From assembly GCF_048773025.1 (NCBI RefSeq), contig NW_027413960.1, forward strand, positions 65,945 through 129,944: a DNA stretch of 64,000 nucleotides, in the 5' to 3' direction. The notes under the pieces were generated by a model, which had not been told where the DNA came from, did not search any database, and saw nothing but the letters and a program-made list of their open reading frames with translations. The DNA comes from Camelus bactrianus (taxonomy: Eukaryota > Chordata > Mammalia > Artiodactyla > Camelidae). Made by a program: the position numbers and the translations under genes. Of this stretch, positions 48,201-60,394 are shown one piece after another. Numbering within the stretch: the first letter of the stretch is position 1; every line of letters starts with the position of its first letter.

Positions 48201-50274
48201 TCCGAACGTGCGTTTGTGTGTACGTGCAAGCGTTCGTTTTAATAATAGTAGAATTTGTCCTTTTGAAGTCTGAAGTAGTAAAAATTGTATGGTGTCCCTC
48301 ACTGAATAATAGAAAATGAAAATAATCTTCAATCACCAGTAATGTAGTCCCCAAAGATTGTGACTTTTTCCCCCATATTGATTACGTCTTCATTTTACTG
48401 ATGAGGAAACTAGCTTCGAGATGTTAACTGACTCAACCAAGAGCATGGAGCTCGCGAGCCCAGGGCCGGGACGCAGTCCAAGCGGCGTGGCTCCAGAGGC
48501 CTGGAGCCCTGCTCACGACCGCGCCTGGCCTCATGCCCGGGGGAACAGATTCTGATGGGCTGGTGACAGCGTGCAGGCTGCCAAAGCAGCGGACTCTGCA
48601 TGTCGGGTGGAGACTACCAGACAGCAGACGAGGGTAAAGGGCTGCTCAGAAATCAGATAGGTTCCTAGATCTTCGTTGAGTCAGGAGGCTCACTGCTCAT
48701 CCTCGATTCCTTCGCTGGTGACTAAAAGGGACCGAGGCCCTGGAGAGCGCTTCTGGGAGCTGCCTGCCGAAACCTGCAACGGGACTGCTCAGGACCGGCT
48801 CTGCAGCAGGAGAAGTGGGAGGCAATGTCGCCGCCTGGTGGACATCCTGCGTATTGGCAGTAGGAGGCATAGCACCCTTGGTATGGGGGAGGCAGGACGA
48901 GGTCCTAGGGGATGATGGTTTTCACGTGTCTTAAATATCATTGCTTCATATATTTTATCCAACTTGGGGTTGATTCTAGGATGGTAAACATGGTCTTCGT
49001 TACTCCTTCATAGATGGATTGATGAATTCTTCTTGAGGTTAATTTTCTATTCAATGATTTGGAAGCTATATTGCCTTCTAATGAAAATTCTCTCTAAATG
49101 TTTATAAATCATCTCTAAGTTCATAATTCTAAATGTAATTGGACCAGTATTGCTAGAACAGTCTCAAAAATGAAATCATCTATTAGATCTTGTTTCTCAA
49201 TCATGATACATTTCACATAATTTACCTCTCTGCTCTTCCCAGTTGTGCGTGTGAGTGCGCGCCCGAGCTACACTTACTACTTTTTAGACAGTTGCTTGAA
49301 GTTTGTTACTTTCACAATGAAAATATAGGTATAAACATCTTGGAATTCATTGCTCACTACCACTTCTTAATCCCATGTCTTTCCCATTTTTGAGTTATTT
49401 ACTTGTTTCCCAATCAAATGGACACATGATTGGTGAATTTTTTCGAGCGGTCGACTTGGAACCCTTCCCTGTCTATACGCAGCTTTATGTTCTTGCCATA
49501 ACTCGGCTTCATTGAGAAGCATGTTCTTACCGTTTGTCATCCGGCCTTCCGCTTTGAACCACGAAACCATCACCGCACTCTTACTCTCCATGCTTATTCC
49601 TGAAAAAGTGGGCTCTCTACCGGAGTAAAGATGGTTCCCGTCACAGATGTACGGCTCCCTGTCCCAAGGTCCAGAAAAGAGAAATGGAAAGATTCCTGGT
49701 TCCGATGGTTCCATTTTGTCAGCTTAGAGATCGAGTTCTCCGTGTGGCTGTGGTGGAATCTGCAATATGTTGCCTGAGATTTCCCTTTTTCTGGCTTATT
49801 AGGGGAGCCGCATTAGCTGAGGTCGCGGCGCTCTGGCTCTTGTCAGGATCCCGGTGCTGAGGCAGCCCCTTCCCCCCACCCCCATTCCTTGTTATTTTGA
49901 TCTTGCAAACTGGGTGCCAGCTGCGTGAACCGTGCACCTGGCAGGCAGGATTGCCTTGCCCCATGCGACGTGTCCCCAGTGCCTCGGCGTCCCTCACTGC
50001 AACCAGCTAGCTCCAGGAAGGGTGCAAGCTGGCTTCCATTGCCGTCCTTCCTCCTTCCTGTCCAGGCGGGCCCTCCTTTGGCGCTAGTCGCCCCGAAACC
50101 TCTCCTGCACTGCATACAATGAAGAAATTCCTCAGCGTTTCCAGCCGCTAGAGGGCGCGCTTCTCCTCTCTTTTGTATACTTCAACGCTTACAGTGGCAA
50201 TGTAGGAGGTGGGAAGGGCTTGGGAGTTCTCCGTATCTTGGGGCTCCCGATCCATCCGATTCAACTAACTGTGG
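45215..50274 (+). repeat. Macrosatellite copy 8
   Basis: Length 5060. First copy with seven C instead of six, at about 47251-47257. The other copies with seven C are 9, 10 and 11. Confidence 0.97.
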
Positions 50275-53200
50275 GGTGAAAATATTCGGGAAAAAACAGG
50301 AAGTTTCAGAAAGCGACACTTGAACTTGCAACACACCGGCAATTGCTTACATAGCATTCACGTTGCCTTCCATACCACGCGTCAACTAGAGATGACTTAA
50401 AGTACACAGGAGTACACAGCGAAAGAGAATGTGGCAATCAACGTATGCATATGCTCACGTAGAACTGAAAAATTGTGCCCTACACTGGAATTCGACACAA
50501 CATTGTGAAATGACTATCACTTGGAGAAAAAAAAATGTTTGTATGTAAAAAATAAAGTACACGGGAGGATGCTTGTAATTCCATGTAAGTCCTATGTCAG
50601 TGTATAAAAAGGCGTCAGCATCCATGGATGTTGGAATCCGTGGGGAGTCGTGGAACCAGTGCCCCATGGTTACCAAGGGATGACTGGAAGCCCAGGCTCC
50701 ATATCCTAGCCTGTCATGTCCCCACGTGGTCTCAATCCTGCCTGAACCACACTCCCCTGGTCACTCTCCTGCAGCCCTGCCTCCAGACTGCCCTCTTCGT
50801 CTGGAACAGCCCAAGCTCACTGCACTTCATGTCTGAACTCTAGAAATACCTATTACTTTCTGAGCACGGCTCTGCTTCAATAAGCCGGGCTGCATTGCCA
50901 CTAGAGAAGGCAGGATGGAGGTTCCTTAAAAAACTAAAAATGGACTTACCTTATGATCCAGCCTTCCCACGCCTGGGGAAACGTCAGGAGAAAACTGGAA
51001 TTCAAGAAGTCACATGCACTTCAATGCTCACAGCAGCCCTCTTTGTAATAGCCAGGACGTGGAACCAACCCAAACGATCATCGCCTGGTGACTGGAGAAA
51101 GCAGTAATGGTTATTTATGCCGCGGAATACTACGCAGCCATGAAAAAGGATTAAAAGATACCATTTGCGGCAACACGGATGGGCACAGAGCTAGTCATTC
51201 TGAGTGAAGTAAGCCAGAAGAGAGAAAAATGATACATGATACCACTTCCTTGTGGAAACAAACAAACAAATAAAAAGACAGAAATGAACTTAATGACAAA
51301 ATAGGAAGCAACCCGCAGACATAGAGAAACAAACTTATGGTTACCAGGGAGGGAAGGGGGTGGGAAGGGGTAAATCTGGGTATTGGAAAATTGCCCCTCT
51401 TGGGGAGTGATGGAAATGGTAGCTATCTTGAGTATGGTGATGGTTTTCTGGGTGTAGACATCTATGAAAATTCATCAAATACTACATGTGAGATGTGTAT
51501 GATTTACGGAACAGAAATCATACCACAATAACGGTGTTTAACAAAAAAAAGGGATGGGCTGCATTGTGTCCTATGCTTCCATGTGTCTTCAAGGAGGCCT
51601 CAAGGGGGCGGTGCTGGCCTTCCTGACAACATGATATCATGAAGCCCGAATAACCCATCGATGGGAAGAAGAAAAGAGCCACGGTCACATCTGGACCCCA
51701 AGCTTAGACATGGTGCACGGGTGACATTTATCGACAATCCAGCGAGGTTCCGGCCAGAGCTAGAGGCAGGGGCAGCAAACCGGGAGCGGCACTATGGAGC
51801 ATCGTGGTGCAGTGGCTGGACTGGGGGCCGGCAGGGTCATCCCAGGAGGAGCCTCAGGGTTTGGGATGTGGCTAACGTGCCTGCTTCGTGTCACCAGCAA
51901 GTGATGCCACCTGTGGAAATTCAGCTGCAATCCTGATTCGGGTCAGTCCTGGGTGATGCGGTAAAGGCTCCTAGCAGTGGGGTCGCCAGAAGGTCACTGA
52001 AACAAGCAACAGGCTGCTGAGTTTCCGGCCTCTGTTTATCGTGCTTGCCCTGTCTCACTGCAATTCAGTGTCACCCGGAGGAATTGGGGCGGTGTTTAGA
52101 GGCTGATGGCCTCTGGGTTCCTCATCAGCCTGGCAAGCCCCCCAGCCCTCTCCGGCCAGACCTCTGGCTAGCGCCTTCCATTGTTCTAACAAAAGCCTTC
52201 CCACCCTCGCCTGCGGTGAGCTTTTGTTTGTTTAATTGATGGGAATGTGCATACCTTCCAGCCCCCTCAGGCCCTTCCTTAGGGCTTTGACCCTTAGACA
52301 CCGGCAAGGGCCCCCCCACCCCCACCCACATGCTGTTCCTGGGTCCTGCACTACAGAGGGTCCCTTAGGCCCTGACGCTCCCTCTGGCCACGCCCTCCAT
52401 GGGGTGGAGGCTGCAGGGCCAAGGGGACACGCCCATTGGCTCCACCCCGGGCTCTGGAATCCATGACCCGAATGCCCTGCCCCAGCAGCCCCTGAACAAC
52501 TTCTGCTGTCTGCACCGGCTCTCCCCGGAGTTCAGCTTCCCAGGGCTCACAGAGAGGCCAACGGGCAGCTGTTGGCATGGAGGGTATGGACAGAGCCCGG
52601 ATGTGAGGTCCGAGTGTCCCCCTGTGTACATCCAAGTCCACTTGGGGCATGGGATGGACCCAGCATTGGGAAGAAAAGGGTCAGACTAGTGGTGTGAGAC
52701 TGGGAAACGGCTCTCCCCACACTGTCACTTTCTTTGCGGGACTCCCCTGTGTCTGGGACTTGTAAAGTTCAGCCTGGCCTTCCCCCTTCTGATGAATGTG
52801 TATTTGTAAAGGCAGGAGTTTAGAAGCTACTGCACTTGAAATGTTTACATATATTAAGGATGGGAACTCCCAGGGATGCTCTGGCCCTGCACTTGCAAAT
52901 GTCCAGAGCAGTTATGTTGGCTCTGCTGAGACTGCAAGAGGGAAAGAGCACCTCCAGAGAGGAGGGGCTCCTGCTTCACGCCCCGAAGGCAGGAGCTTCT
53001 GAGCGGATGAAACAATGGACACTGAGACCCTCGATGGTAATTTGGTTTGGAATGACGCCAAAGGTGTGTGTGACGTGTGTGCGCGTGCGTGTGCGTGTGC
53101 GCACGCCTGCACCTGGGGACGTGTGTGGTACGTGACAGTGACTTGACGTGTGTGTGCGTGCCTGAGGACGTGTGTGGTTGTGTGTATATAATTAGTGTGC

Positions 53201-55334
53201 GTGGGGTCCATGAGTCCACGTGTGTGTGCGTGGGGATGTATGTGGAGTAGAGTCAGTGTGTCCGAACGTGCGTTTGTGTGTACGTGCAAGCGTTCGTTTT
53301 AATAATAGTAGAATTTGTCCTTTTGAAGTCTGAAGTAGTAAAAATTGTATGGTGTCCCTCACTGAATAATAGAAAATGAAAATAATCTTCAATCACCAGT
53401 AATGTAGTCCCCAAAGATTGTGACTTTTTCCCCCATATTGATTACGTCTTCATTTTACTGATGAGGAAACTAGCTTCGAGATGTTAACTGACTCAACCAA
53501 GAGCATGGAGCTCGCGAGCCCAGGGCCGGGACGCAGTCCAAGCGGCGTGGCTCCAGAGGCCTGGAGCCCTGCTCACGACCGCGCCTGGCCTCATGCCCGG
53601 GGGAACAGATTCTGATGGGCTGGTGACAGCGTGCAGGCTGCCAAAGCAGCGGACTCTGCATGTCGGGTGGAGACTACCAGACAGCAGACGAGGGTAAAGG
53701 GCTGCTCAGAAATCAGATAGGTTCCTAGATCTTCGTTGAGTCAGGAGGCTCACTGCTCATCCTCGATTCCTTCGCTGGTGACTAAAAGGGACCGAGGCCC
53801 TGGAGAGCGCTTCTGGGAGCTGCCTGCCGAAACCTGCAACGGGACTGCTCAGGACCGGCTCTGCAGCAGGAGAAGTGGGAGGCAATGTCGCCGCCTGGTG
53901 GACATCCTGCGTATTGGCAGTAGGAGGCATAGCACCCTTGGTATGGGGGAGGCAGGACGAGGTCCTAGGGGATGATGGTTTTCACGTGTCTTAAATATCA
54001 TTGCTTCATATATTTTATCCAACTTGGGGTTGATTCTAGGATGGTAAACATGGTCTTCGTTACTCCTTCATAGATGGATTGATGAATTCTTCTTGAGGTT
54101 AATTTTCTATTCAATGATTTGGAAGCTATATTGCCTTCTAATGAAAATTCTCTCTAAATGTTTATAAATCATCTCTAAGTTCATAATTCTAAATGTAATT
54201 GGACCAGTATTGCTAGAACAGTCTCAAAAATGAAATCATCTATTAGATCTTGTTTCTCAATCATGATACATTTCACATAATTTACCTCTCTGCTCTTCCC
54301 AGTTGTGCGTGTGAGTGCGCGCCCGAGCTACACTTACTACTTTTTAGACAGTTGCTTGAAGTTTGTTACTTTCACAATGAAAATATAGGTATAAACATCT
54401 TGGAATTCATTGCTCACTACCACTTCTTAATCCCATGTCTTTCCCATTTTTGAGTTATTTACTTGTTTCCCAATCAAATGGACACATGATTGGTGAATTT
54501 TTTCGAGCGGTCGACTTGGAACCCTTCCCTGTCTATACGCAGCTTTATGTTCTTGCCATAACTCGGCTTCATTGAGAAGCATGTTCTTACCGTTTGTCAT
54601 CCGGCCTTCCGCTTTGAACCACGAAACCATCACCGCACTCTTACTCTCCATGCTTATTCCTGAAAAAGTGGGCTCTCTACCGGAGTAAAGATGGTTCCCG
54701 TCACAGATGTACGGCTCCCTGTCCCAAGGTCCAGAAAAGAGAAATGGAAAGATTCCTGGTTCCGATGGTTCCATTTTGTCAGCTTAGAGATCGAGTTCTC
54801 CGTGTGGCTGTGGTGGAATCTGCAATATGTTGCCTGAGATTTCCCTTTTTCTGGCTTATTAGGGGAGCCGCATTAGCTGAGGTCGCGGCGCTCTGGCTCT
54901 TGTCAGGATCCCGGTGCTGAGGCAGCCCCTTCCCCCCACCCCCATTCCTTGTTATTTTGATCTTGCAAACTGGGTGCCAGCTGCGTGAACCGTGCACCTG
55001 GCAGGCAGGATTGCCTTGCCCCATGCGACGTGTCCCCAGTGCCTCGGCGTCCCTCACTGCAACCAGCTAGCTCCAGGAAGGGTGCAAGCTGGCTTCCATT
55101 GCCGTCCTTCCTCCTTCCTGTCCAGGCGGGCCCTCCTTTGGCGCTAGTCGCCCCGAAACCTCTCCTGCACTGCATACAATGAAGAAATTCCTCAGCGTTT
55201 CCAGCCGCTAGAGGGCGCGCTTCTCCTCTCTTTTGTATACTTCAACGCTTACAGTGGCAATGTAGGAGGTGGGAAGGGCTTGGGAGTTCTCCGTATCTTG
55301 GGGCTCCCGATCCATCCGATTCAACTAACTGTGG
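50275..55334 (+). repeat. Macrosatellite copy 9
   Basis: Length 5060, seven-C type. One private substitution, C to T at 50343. Confidence 0.97.
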
Positions 55335-58300
55335 GGTGAAAATATTCGGGAAAAAACAGGAAGTTTCAGAAAGCGACACTTGAACTTGCAACACACCGGC
55401 AACTGCTTACATAGCATTCACGTTGCCTTCCATACCACGCGTCAACTAGAGATGACTTAAAGTACACAGGAGTACACAGCGAAAGAGAATGTGGCAATCA
55501 ACGTATGCATATGCTCACGTAGAACTGAAAAATTGTGCCCTACACTGGAATTCGACACAACATTGTGAAATGACTATCACTTGGAGAAAAAAAAATGTTT
55601 GTATGTAAAAAATAAAGTACACGGGAGGATGCTTGTAATTCCATGTAAGTCCTATGTCAGTGTATAAAAAGGCGTCAGCATCCATGGATGTTGGAATCCG
55701 TGGGGAGTCGTGGAACCAGTGCCCCATGGTTACCAAGGGATGACTGGAAGCCCAGGCTCCATATCCTAGCCTGTCATGTCCCCACGTGGTCTCAATCCTG
55801 CCTGAACCACACTCCCCTGGTCACTCTCCTGCAGCCCTGCCTCCAGACTGCCCTCTTCGTCTGGAACAGCCCAAGCTCACTGCACTTCATGTCTGAACTC
55901 TAGAAATACCTATTACTTTCTGAGCACGGCTCTGCTTCAATAAGCCGGGCTGCATTGCCACTAGAGAAGGCAGGATGGAGGTTCCTTAAAAAACTAAAAA
56001 TGGACTTACCTTATGATCCAGCCTTCCCACGCCTGGGGAAACGTCAGGAGAAAACTGGAATTCAAGAAGTCACATGCACTTCAATGCTCACAGCAGCCCT
56101 CTTTGTAATAGCCAGGACGTGGAACCAACCCAAACGATCATCGCCTGGTGACTGGAGAAAGCAGTAATGGTTATTTATGCCGCGGAATACTACGCAGCCA
56201 TGAAAAAGGATTAAAAGATACCATTTGCGGCAACACGGATGGGCACAGAGCTAGTCATTCTGAGTGAAGTAAGCCAGAAGAGAGAAAAATGATACATGAT
56301 ACCACTTCCTTGTGGAAACAAACAAACAAATAAAAAGACAGAAATGAACTTAATGACAAAATAGGAAGCAACCCGCAGACATAGAGAAACAAACTTATGG
56401 TTACCAGGGAGGGAAGGGGGTGGGAAGGGGTAAATCTGGGTATTGGAAAATTGCCCCTCTTGGGGAGTGATGGAAATGGTAGCTATCTTGAGTATGGTGA
56501 TGGTTTTCTGGGTGTAGACATCTATGAAAATTCATCAAATACTACATGTGAGATGTGTATGATTTACGGAACAGAAATCATACCACAATAACGGTGTTTA
56601 ACAAAAAAAAGGGATGGGCTGCATTGTGTCCTATGCTTCCATGTGTCTTCAAGGAGGCCTCAAGGGGGCGGTGCTGGCCTTCCTGACAACATGATATCAT
56701 GAAGCCCGAATAACCCATCGATGGGAAGAAGAAAAGAGCCACGGTCACATCTGGACCCCAAGCTTAGACATGGTGCACGGGTGACATTTATCGACAATCC
56801 AGCGAGGTTCCGGCCAGAGCTAGAGGCAGGGGCAGCAAACCGGGAGCGGCACTATGGAGCATCGTGGTGCAGTGGCTGGACTGGGGGCCGGCAGGGTCAT
56901 CCCAGGAGGAGCCTCAGGGTTTGGGATGTGGCTAACGTGCCTGCTTCGTGTCACCAGCAAGTGATGCCACCTGTGGAAATTCAGCTGCAATCCTGATTCG
57001 GGTCAGTCCTGGGTGATGCGGTAAAGGCTCCTAGCAGTGGGGTCGCCAGAAGGTCACTGAAACAAGCAACAGGCTGCTGAGTTTCCGGCCTCTGTTTATC
57101 GTGCTTGCCCTGTCTCACTGCAATTCAGTGTCACCCGGAGGAATTGGGGCGGTGTTTAGAGGCTGATGGCCTCTGGGTTCCTCATCAGCCTGGCAAGCCC
57201 CCCAGCCCTCTCCGGCCAGACCTCTGGCTAGCGCCTTCCATTGTTCTAACAAAAGCCTTCCCACCCTCGCCTGCGGTGAGCTTTTGTTTGTTTAATTGAT
57301 GGGAATGTGCATACCTTCCAGCCCCCTCAGGCCCTTCCTTAGGGCTTTGACCCTTAGACACCGGCAAGGGCCCCCCCACCCCCACCCACATGCTGTTCCT
57401 GGGTCCTGCACTACAGAGGGTCCCTTAGGCCCTGACGCTCCCTCTGGCCACGCCCTCCATGGGGTGGAGGCTGCAGGGCCAAGGGGACACGCCCATTGGC
57501 TCCACCCCGGGCTCTGGAATCCATGACCCGAATGCCCTGCCCCAGCAGCCCCTGAACAACTTCTGCTGTCTGCACCGGCTCTCCCCGGAGTTCAGCTTCC
57601 CAGGGCTCACAGAGAGGCCAACGGGCAGCTGTTGGCATGGAGGGTATGGACAGAGCCCGGATGTGAGGTCCGAGTGTCCCCCTGTGTACATCCAAGTCCA
57701 CTTGGGGCATGGGATGGACCCAGCATTGGGAAGAAAAGGGTCAGACTAGTGGTGTGAGACTGGGAAACGGCTCTCCCCACACTGTCACTTTCTTTGCGGG
57801 ACTCCCCTGTGTCTGGGACTTGTAAAGTTCAGCCTGGCCTTCCCCCTTCTGATGAATGTGTATTTGTAAAGGCAGGAGTTTAGAAGCTACTGCACTTGAA
57901 ATGTTTACATATATTAAGGATGGGAACTCCCAGGGATGCTCTGGCCCTGCACTTGCAAATGTCCAGAGCAGTTATGTTGGCTCTGCTGAGACTGCAAGAG
58001 GGAAAGAGCACCTCCAGAGAGGAGGGGCTCCTGCTTCACGCCCCGAAGGCAGGAGCTTCTGAGCAGATGAAACAATGGACACTGAGACCCTCGATGGTAA
58101 TTTGGTTTGGAATGACGCCAAAGGTGTGTGTGACGTGTGTGCGCGTGCGTGTGCGTGTGCGCACGCCTGCACCTGGGGACGTGTGTGGTACGTGACAGTG
58201 ACTTGACGTGTGTGTGCGTGCCTGAGGACGTGTGTGGTTGTGTGTATATAATTAGTGTGCGTGGGGTCCATGAGTCCACGTGTGTGTGCGTGGGGATGTA

Positions 58301-60394
58301 TGTGGAGTAGAGTCAGTGTGTCCGAACGTGCGTTTGTGTGTACGTGCAAGCGTTCGTTTTAATAATAGTAGAATTTGTCCTTTTGAAGTCTGAAGTAGTA
58401 AAAATTGTATGGTGTCCCTCACTGAATAATAGAAAATGAAAATAATCTTCAATCACCAGTAATGTAGTCCCCAAAGATTGTGACTTTTTCCCCCATATTG
58501 ATTACGTCTTCATTTTACTGATGAGGAAACTAGCTTCGAGATGTTAACTGACTCAACCAAGAGCATGGAGCTCGCGAGCCCAGGGCCGGGACGCAGTCCA
58601 AGCGGCGTGGCTCCAGAGGCCTGGAGCCCTGCTCACGACCGCGCCTGGCCTCATGCCCGGGGGAACAGATTCTGATGGGCTGGTGACAGCGTGCAGGCTG
58701 CCAAAGCAGCGGACTCTGCATGTCGGGTGGAGACTACCAGACAGCAGACGAGGGTAAAGGGCTGCTCAGAAATCAGATAGGTTCCTAGATCTTCGTTGAG
58801 TCAGGAGGCTCACTGCTCATCCTCGATTCCTTCGCTGGTGACTAAAAGGGACCGAGGCCCTGGAGAGCGCTTCTGGGAGCTGCCTGCCGAAACCTGCAAC
58901 GGGACTGCTCAGGACCGGCTCTGCAGCAGGAGAAGTGGGAGGCAATGTCGCCGCCTGGTGGACATCCTGCGTATTGGCAGTAGGAGGCATAGCACCCTTG
59001 GTATGGGGGAGGCAGGACGAGGTCCTAGGGGATGATGGTTTTCACGTGTCTTAAATATCATTGCTTCATATATTTTATCCAACTTGGGGTTGATTCTAGG
59101 ATGGTAAACATGGTCTTCGTTACTCCTTCATAGATGGATTGATGAATTCTTCTTGAGGTTAATTTTCTATTCAATGATTTGGAAGCTATATTGCCTTCTA
59201 ATGAAAATTCTCTCTAAATGTTTATAAATCATCTCTAAGTTCATAATTCTAAATGTAATTGGACCAGTATTGCTAGAACAGTCTCAAAAATGAAATCATC
59301 TATTAGATCTTGTTTCTCAATCATGATACATTTCACATAATTTACCTCTCTGCTCTTCCCAGTTGTGCGTGTGAGTGCGCGCCCGAGCTACACTTACTAC
59401 TTTTTAGACAGTTGCTTGAAGTTTGTTACTTTCACAATGAAAATATAGGTATAAACATCTTGGAATTCATTGCTCACTACCACTTCTTAATCCCATGTCT
59501 TTCCCATTTTTGAGGTATTTACTTGTTTCCCAATCAAATGGACACATGATTGGTGAATTTTTTCGAGCGGTCGACTTGGAACCCTTCCCTGTCTATACGC
59601 AGCTTTATGTTCTTGCCATAACTCGGCTTCATTGAGAAGCATGTTCTTACCGTTTGTCATCCGGCCTTCCGCTTTGAACCACGAAACCATCACCGCACTC
59701 TTACTCTCCATGCTTATTCCTGAAAAAGTGGGCTCTCTACCGGAGTAAAGATGGTTCCCGTCACAGATGTACGGCTCCCTGTCCCAAGGTCCAGAAAAGA
59801 GAAATGGAAAGATTCCTGGTTCCGATGGTTCCATTTTGTCAGCTTAGAGATCGAGTTCTCCGTGTGGCTGTGGTGGAATCTGCAATATGTTGCCTGAGAT
59901 TTCCCTTTTTCTGGCTTATTAGGGGAGCCGCATTAGCTGAGGTCGCGGCGCTCTGGCTCTTGTCAGGATCCCGGTGCTGAGGCAGCCCCTTCCCCCCACC
60001 CCCATTCCTTGTTATTTTGATCTTGCAAACTGGGTGCCAGCTGCGTGAACCGTGCACCTGGCAGGCAGGATTGCCTTGCCCCATGCGACGTGTCCCCAGT
60101 GCCTCGGCGTCCCTCACTGCAACCAGCTAGCTCCAGGAAGGGTGCAAGCTGGCTTCCATTGCCGTCCTTCCTCCTTCCTGTCCAGGCGGGCCCTCCTTTG
60201 GCGCTAGTCGCCCCGAAACCTCTCCTGCACTGCATACAATGAAGAAATTCCTCAGCGTTTCCAGCCGCTAGAGGGCGCGCTTCTCCTCTCTTTTGTATAC
60301 TTCAACGCTTACAGTGGCAATGTAGGAGGTGGGAAGGGCTTGGGAGTTCTCCGTATCTTGGGGCTCCCGATCCATCCGATTCAACTAACTGTGG
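55335..60394 (+). repeat. Macrosatellite copy 10
   Basis: Length 5060, seven-C type. Two private substitutions: G to A at 58065 (a CpG site) and T to G at 59515. Confidence 0.97.
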
